Origin: an uncultured Eubacteriales bacterium
GTDB lineage: Bacteria > Bacillota > Clostridia > Oscillospirales > Ruminococcaceae
Assembly: GCA_900318545.1 (NCBI GenBank)
Contig: ONLC01000134.1
Span: 1-6,440, forward strand
DNA: 6,440 bases
Direction: 5' to 3'
Of the stretch, positions 6,095 through 6,440 are shown in pieces. The notes beneath the pieces were generated by a model, which was not told the DNA's origin, ran no database searches, and was given only the letters and a program-made list of their open reading frames with translations. Every line of letters starts with the position of its first letter. Positions within the stretch are counted from its first letter, which is position 1. A program made the position numbers and the translations under genes.

Positions 6095-6165
6095 TTAATA
6101 AGATTTTTCTTTTAACTTTCGTTTATTCGACCAAATAAGATGTTTTTTCTTTATGCAATAAGTAC
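6095..6165. other. AT-rich spacer with an imperfect direct repeat
   Basis: A non-coding AT-rich stretch between the operon promoter and the left palindrome. AATAAGATTTTTCTTTTA (6097-6114) recurs with small insertions as AATAAGATGTTTTTTCTTTA (6134-6153). It may only be A/T-tract composition behind the promoter; nothing else was recognised. Confidence 0.4.
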
Positions 6166-6193
6166 AAAAAAGACCCGTTATCACTAACGGGTC
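6166..6193 (-). terminator. Hairpin terminator at the left copy of the palindrome
   Basis: A perfect 9-bp stem (6172-6180 with 6185-6193) and 4-base loop, followed on the minus strand by six T (6166-6171). This is a textbook Rho-independent terminator for transcription arriving from above 6200. It would insulate the operon promoter at 6063-6091 from upstream read-through. Confidence 0.75.
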
Positions 6194-6194
6194 A
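6171..6194. repeat. 24-bp palindromic repeat, left copy
   Basis: Identical to 6359-6382 over 24 bases, with the core ACCCGTTATCACTAACGGGT. It is a perfect inverted repeat around TCAC. The two copies are 188 bases apart in direct orientation; because the arms are palindromic they also read as inverted repeats apart from the loop. Confidence 0.95.
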
Positions 6195-6358
6195 CAGCTT
6201 GTTGCAAAAGTTCTTTTAAAAGGGGTCAGGGGCGACAGCCCCGGTGGGGCAAAGGGGCGAAGCCCCCACTCTCCCTCACCGCCCGAGGCGGTGACGAGCG
6301 AAGCCGAGGAACACGCCGAGGGCTGATTCCGCACTTTTTTAAGTTTATCGACAGACTG
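6195..6358. repeat. GC-rich, hairpin-dense intergenic element between the palindromes
   Basis: The centre is far richer in G and C than its surroundings and holds several perfect hairpins: GGGGC-GACA-GCCCC (6229-6242), GGGGC-GAA-GCCCC (6254-6266) and an 8-bp stem with a 3-base loop (6276-6294). GTGGGG (6244-6249) can also pair with CCCCAC (6264-6269). GCCGAGG occurs at 6303-6309 and 6315-6321, with CCCGAGG at 6282-6288. The flanks are A/T-rich (CTTTTAAAAG at 6213-6222, six T at 6335-6340). It resembles the MITE- or REP-like dispersed intergenic repeats of gut Firmicutes, but dispersal cannot be seen from one window. The minus-strand ORF crossing it has no plausible protein character. Confidence 0.6.
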
Positions 6359-6382
6359 AGACCCGTTATCACTAACGGGTCA
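6359..6382. repeat. 24-bp palindromic repeat, right copy
   Basis: Same 24 bases as 6171-6194, forming the same 9-bp hairpin. No T-run follows in either direction, so it is a weaker terminator than the left copy. It lies 12 bases beyond the possible stop codon at 6394-6396. Confidence 0.95.
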
Positions 6383-6393
6383 ATTCTTTATTC

Positions 6394-6440
6394 TCAATTG
6401 CGGCAATAATCAAACACGGACTTCACAAATGCTCTGCCCT
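6394..6440 (-). CDS. Possible C-terminal end of an upstream gene (partial)
   Basis: On the minus strand one frame is open from the window edge to a TGA at 6396-6394 and reads GRAFVKSVFDYCRN. The hairpin at 6359-6382 follows it and the better terminator at 6166-6193 stands further down, as expected after a gene in this direction. Fourteen codons are too few to identify a family or to exclude chance. Confidence 0.25.
   Translation of the reverse strand, partial: GRAFVKSVFDYCRN

Noticed and set aside
6095..6334. Minus-strand 79-codon ORF across the GC-rich element
   Set aside because: It runs through both hairpin-rich and AT-rich repeat sequence, has no convincing ribosome site, and the product (Ser/Pro/Gly-rich then Lys-rich) resembles no protein domain. 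It also crosses the terminator hairpin at 6172-6193.
6171..6382. CRISPR-like array
   Set aside because: Only two repeat copies, 188 bases apart, with hairpin-rich sequence between; the spacing and number do not fit an array.

Overview
The window looks like chromosome of an anaerobic, dockerin-producing Firmicute, most likely a Ruminococcus or close Oscillospiraceae relative. The evidence is a secreted CAP-domain protein ending in an intact type I dockerin, Gram-positive-type lipoprotein and secretion signals, strong AGGAGG-type ribosome binding sites, TTGACA/TATAAT promoters, and moderate GC with a GC-rich intergenic repeat. No database search was run, so the genus is an inference. Every convincing gene lies on the minus strand, so the region reads from high to low coordinates.

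Layout from right to left: (1) 6394-6440 may hold the last codons of an upstream gene (weak). (2) 6171-6382 is a compact intergenic element: two identical 24-bp copies of a perfect hairpin flank a GC-rich, hairpin-dense stretch. The left hairpin runs into six T on the minus strand and should terminate transcription. (3) A strong promoter (6063-6091) starts a three-gene operon: a membrane-tethered VanY/M15B-like protein with a degraded active site (4886-6010), a cytoplasmic alpha/beta-hydrolase esterase that overlaps it by one base (4053-4886), and a secreted CAP/SCP protein with a C-terminal dockerin (2239-4020). A hairpin at 2198-2228 closes the operon. (4) Directly behind it a near-consensus extended -10 promoter (2158-2186) drives a single gene at 235-2130. 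That gene fuses a polysaccharide pyruvyl transferase domain to a glycerophosphodiesterase-like barrel whose catalytic histidines appear lost, and its 3' end carries an exact 57-bp in-frame tandem duplication. (5) A bidirectional terminator (199-230) and another promoter lead into the start of a lipoprotein gene cut by the window edge, plausibly an ABC transporter solute-binding protein.

The shared theme is the cell envelope and extracellular polysaccharide: wall-polymer pyruvylation, a peptidoglycan-peptidase fold, a carbohydrate-type esterase and a cohesin-bound surface protein. The most notable observations are two probable pseudoenzyme domains in adjacent transcription units, the unusual fusion gene with its fresh duplication, and the palindrome-flanked element.
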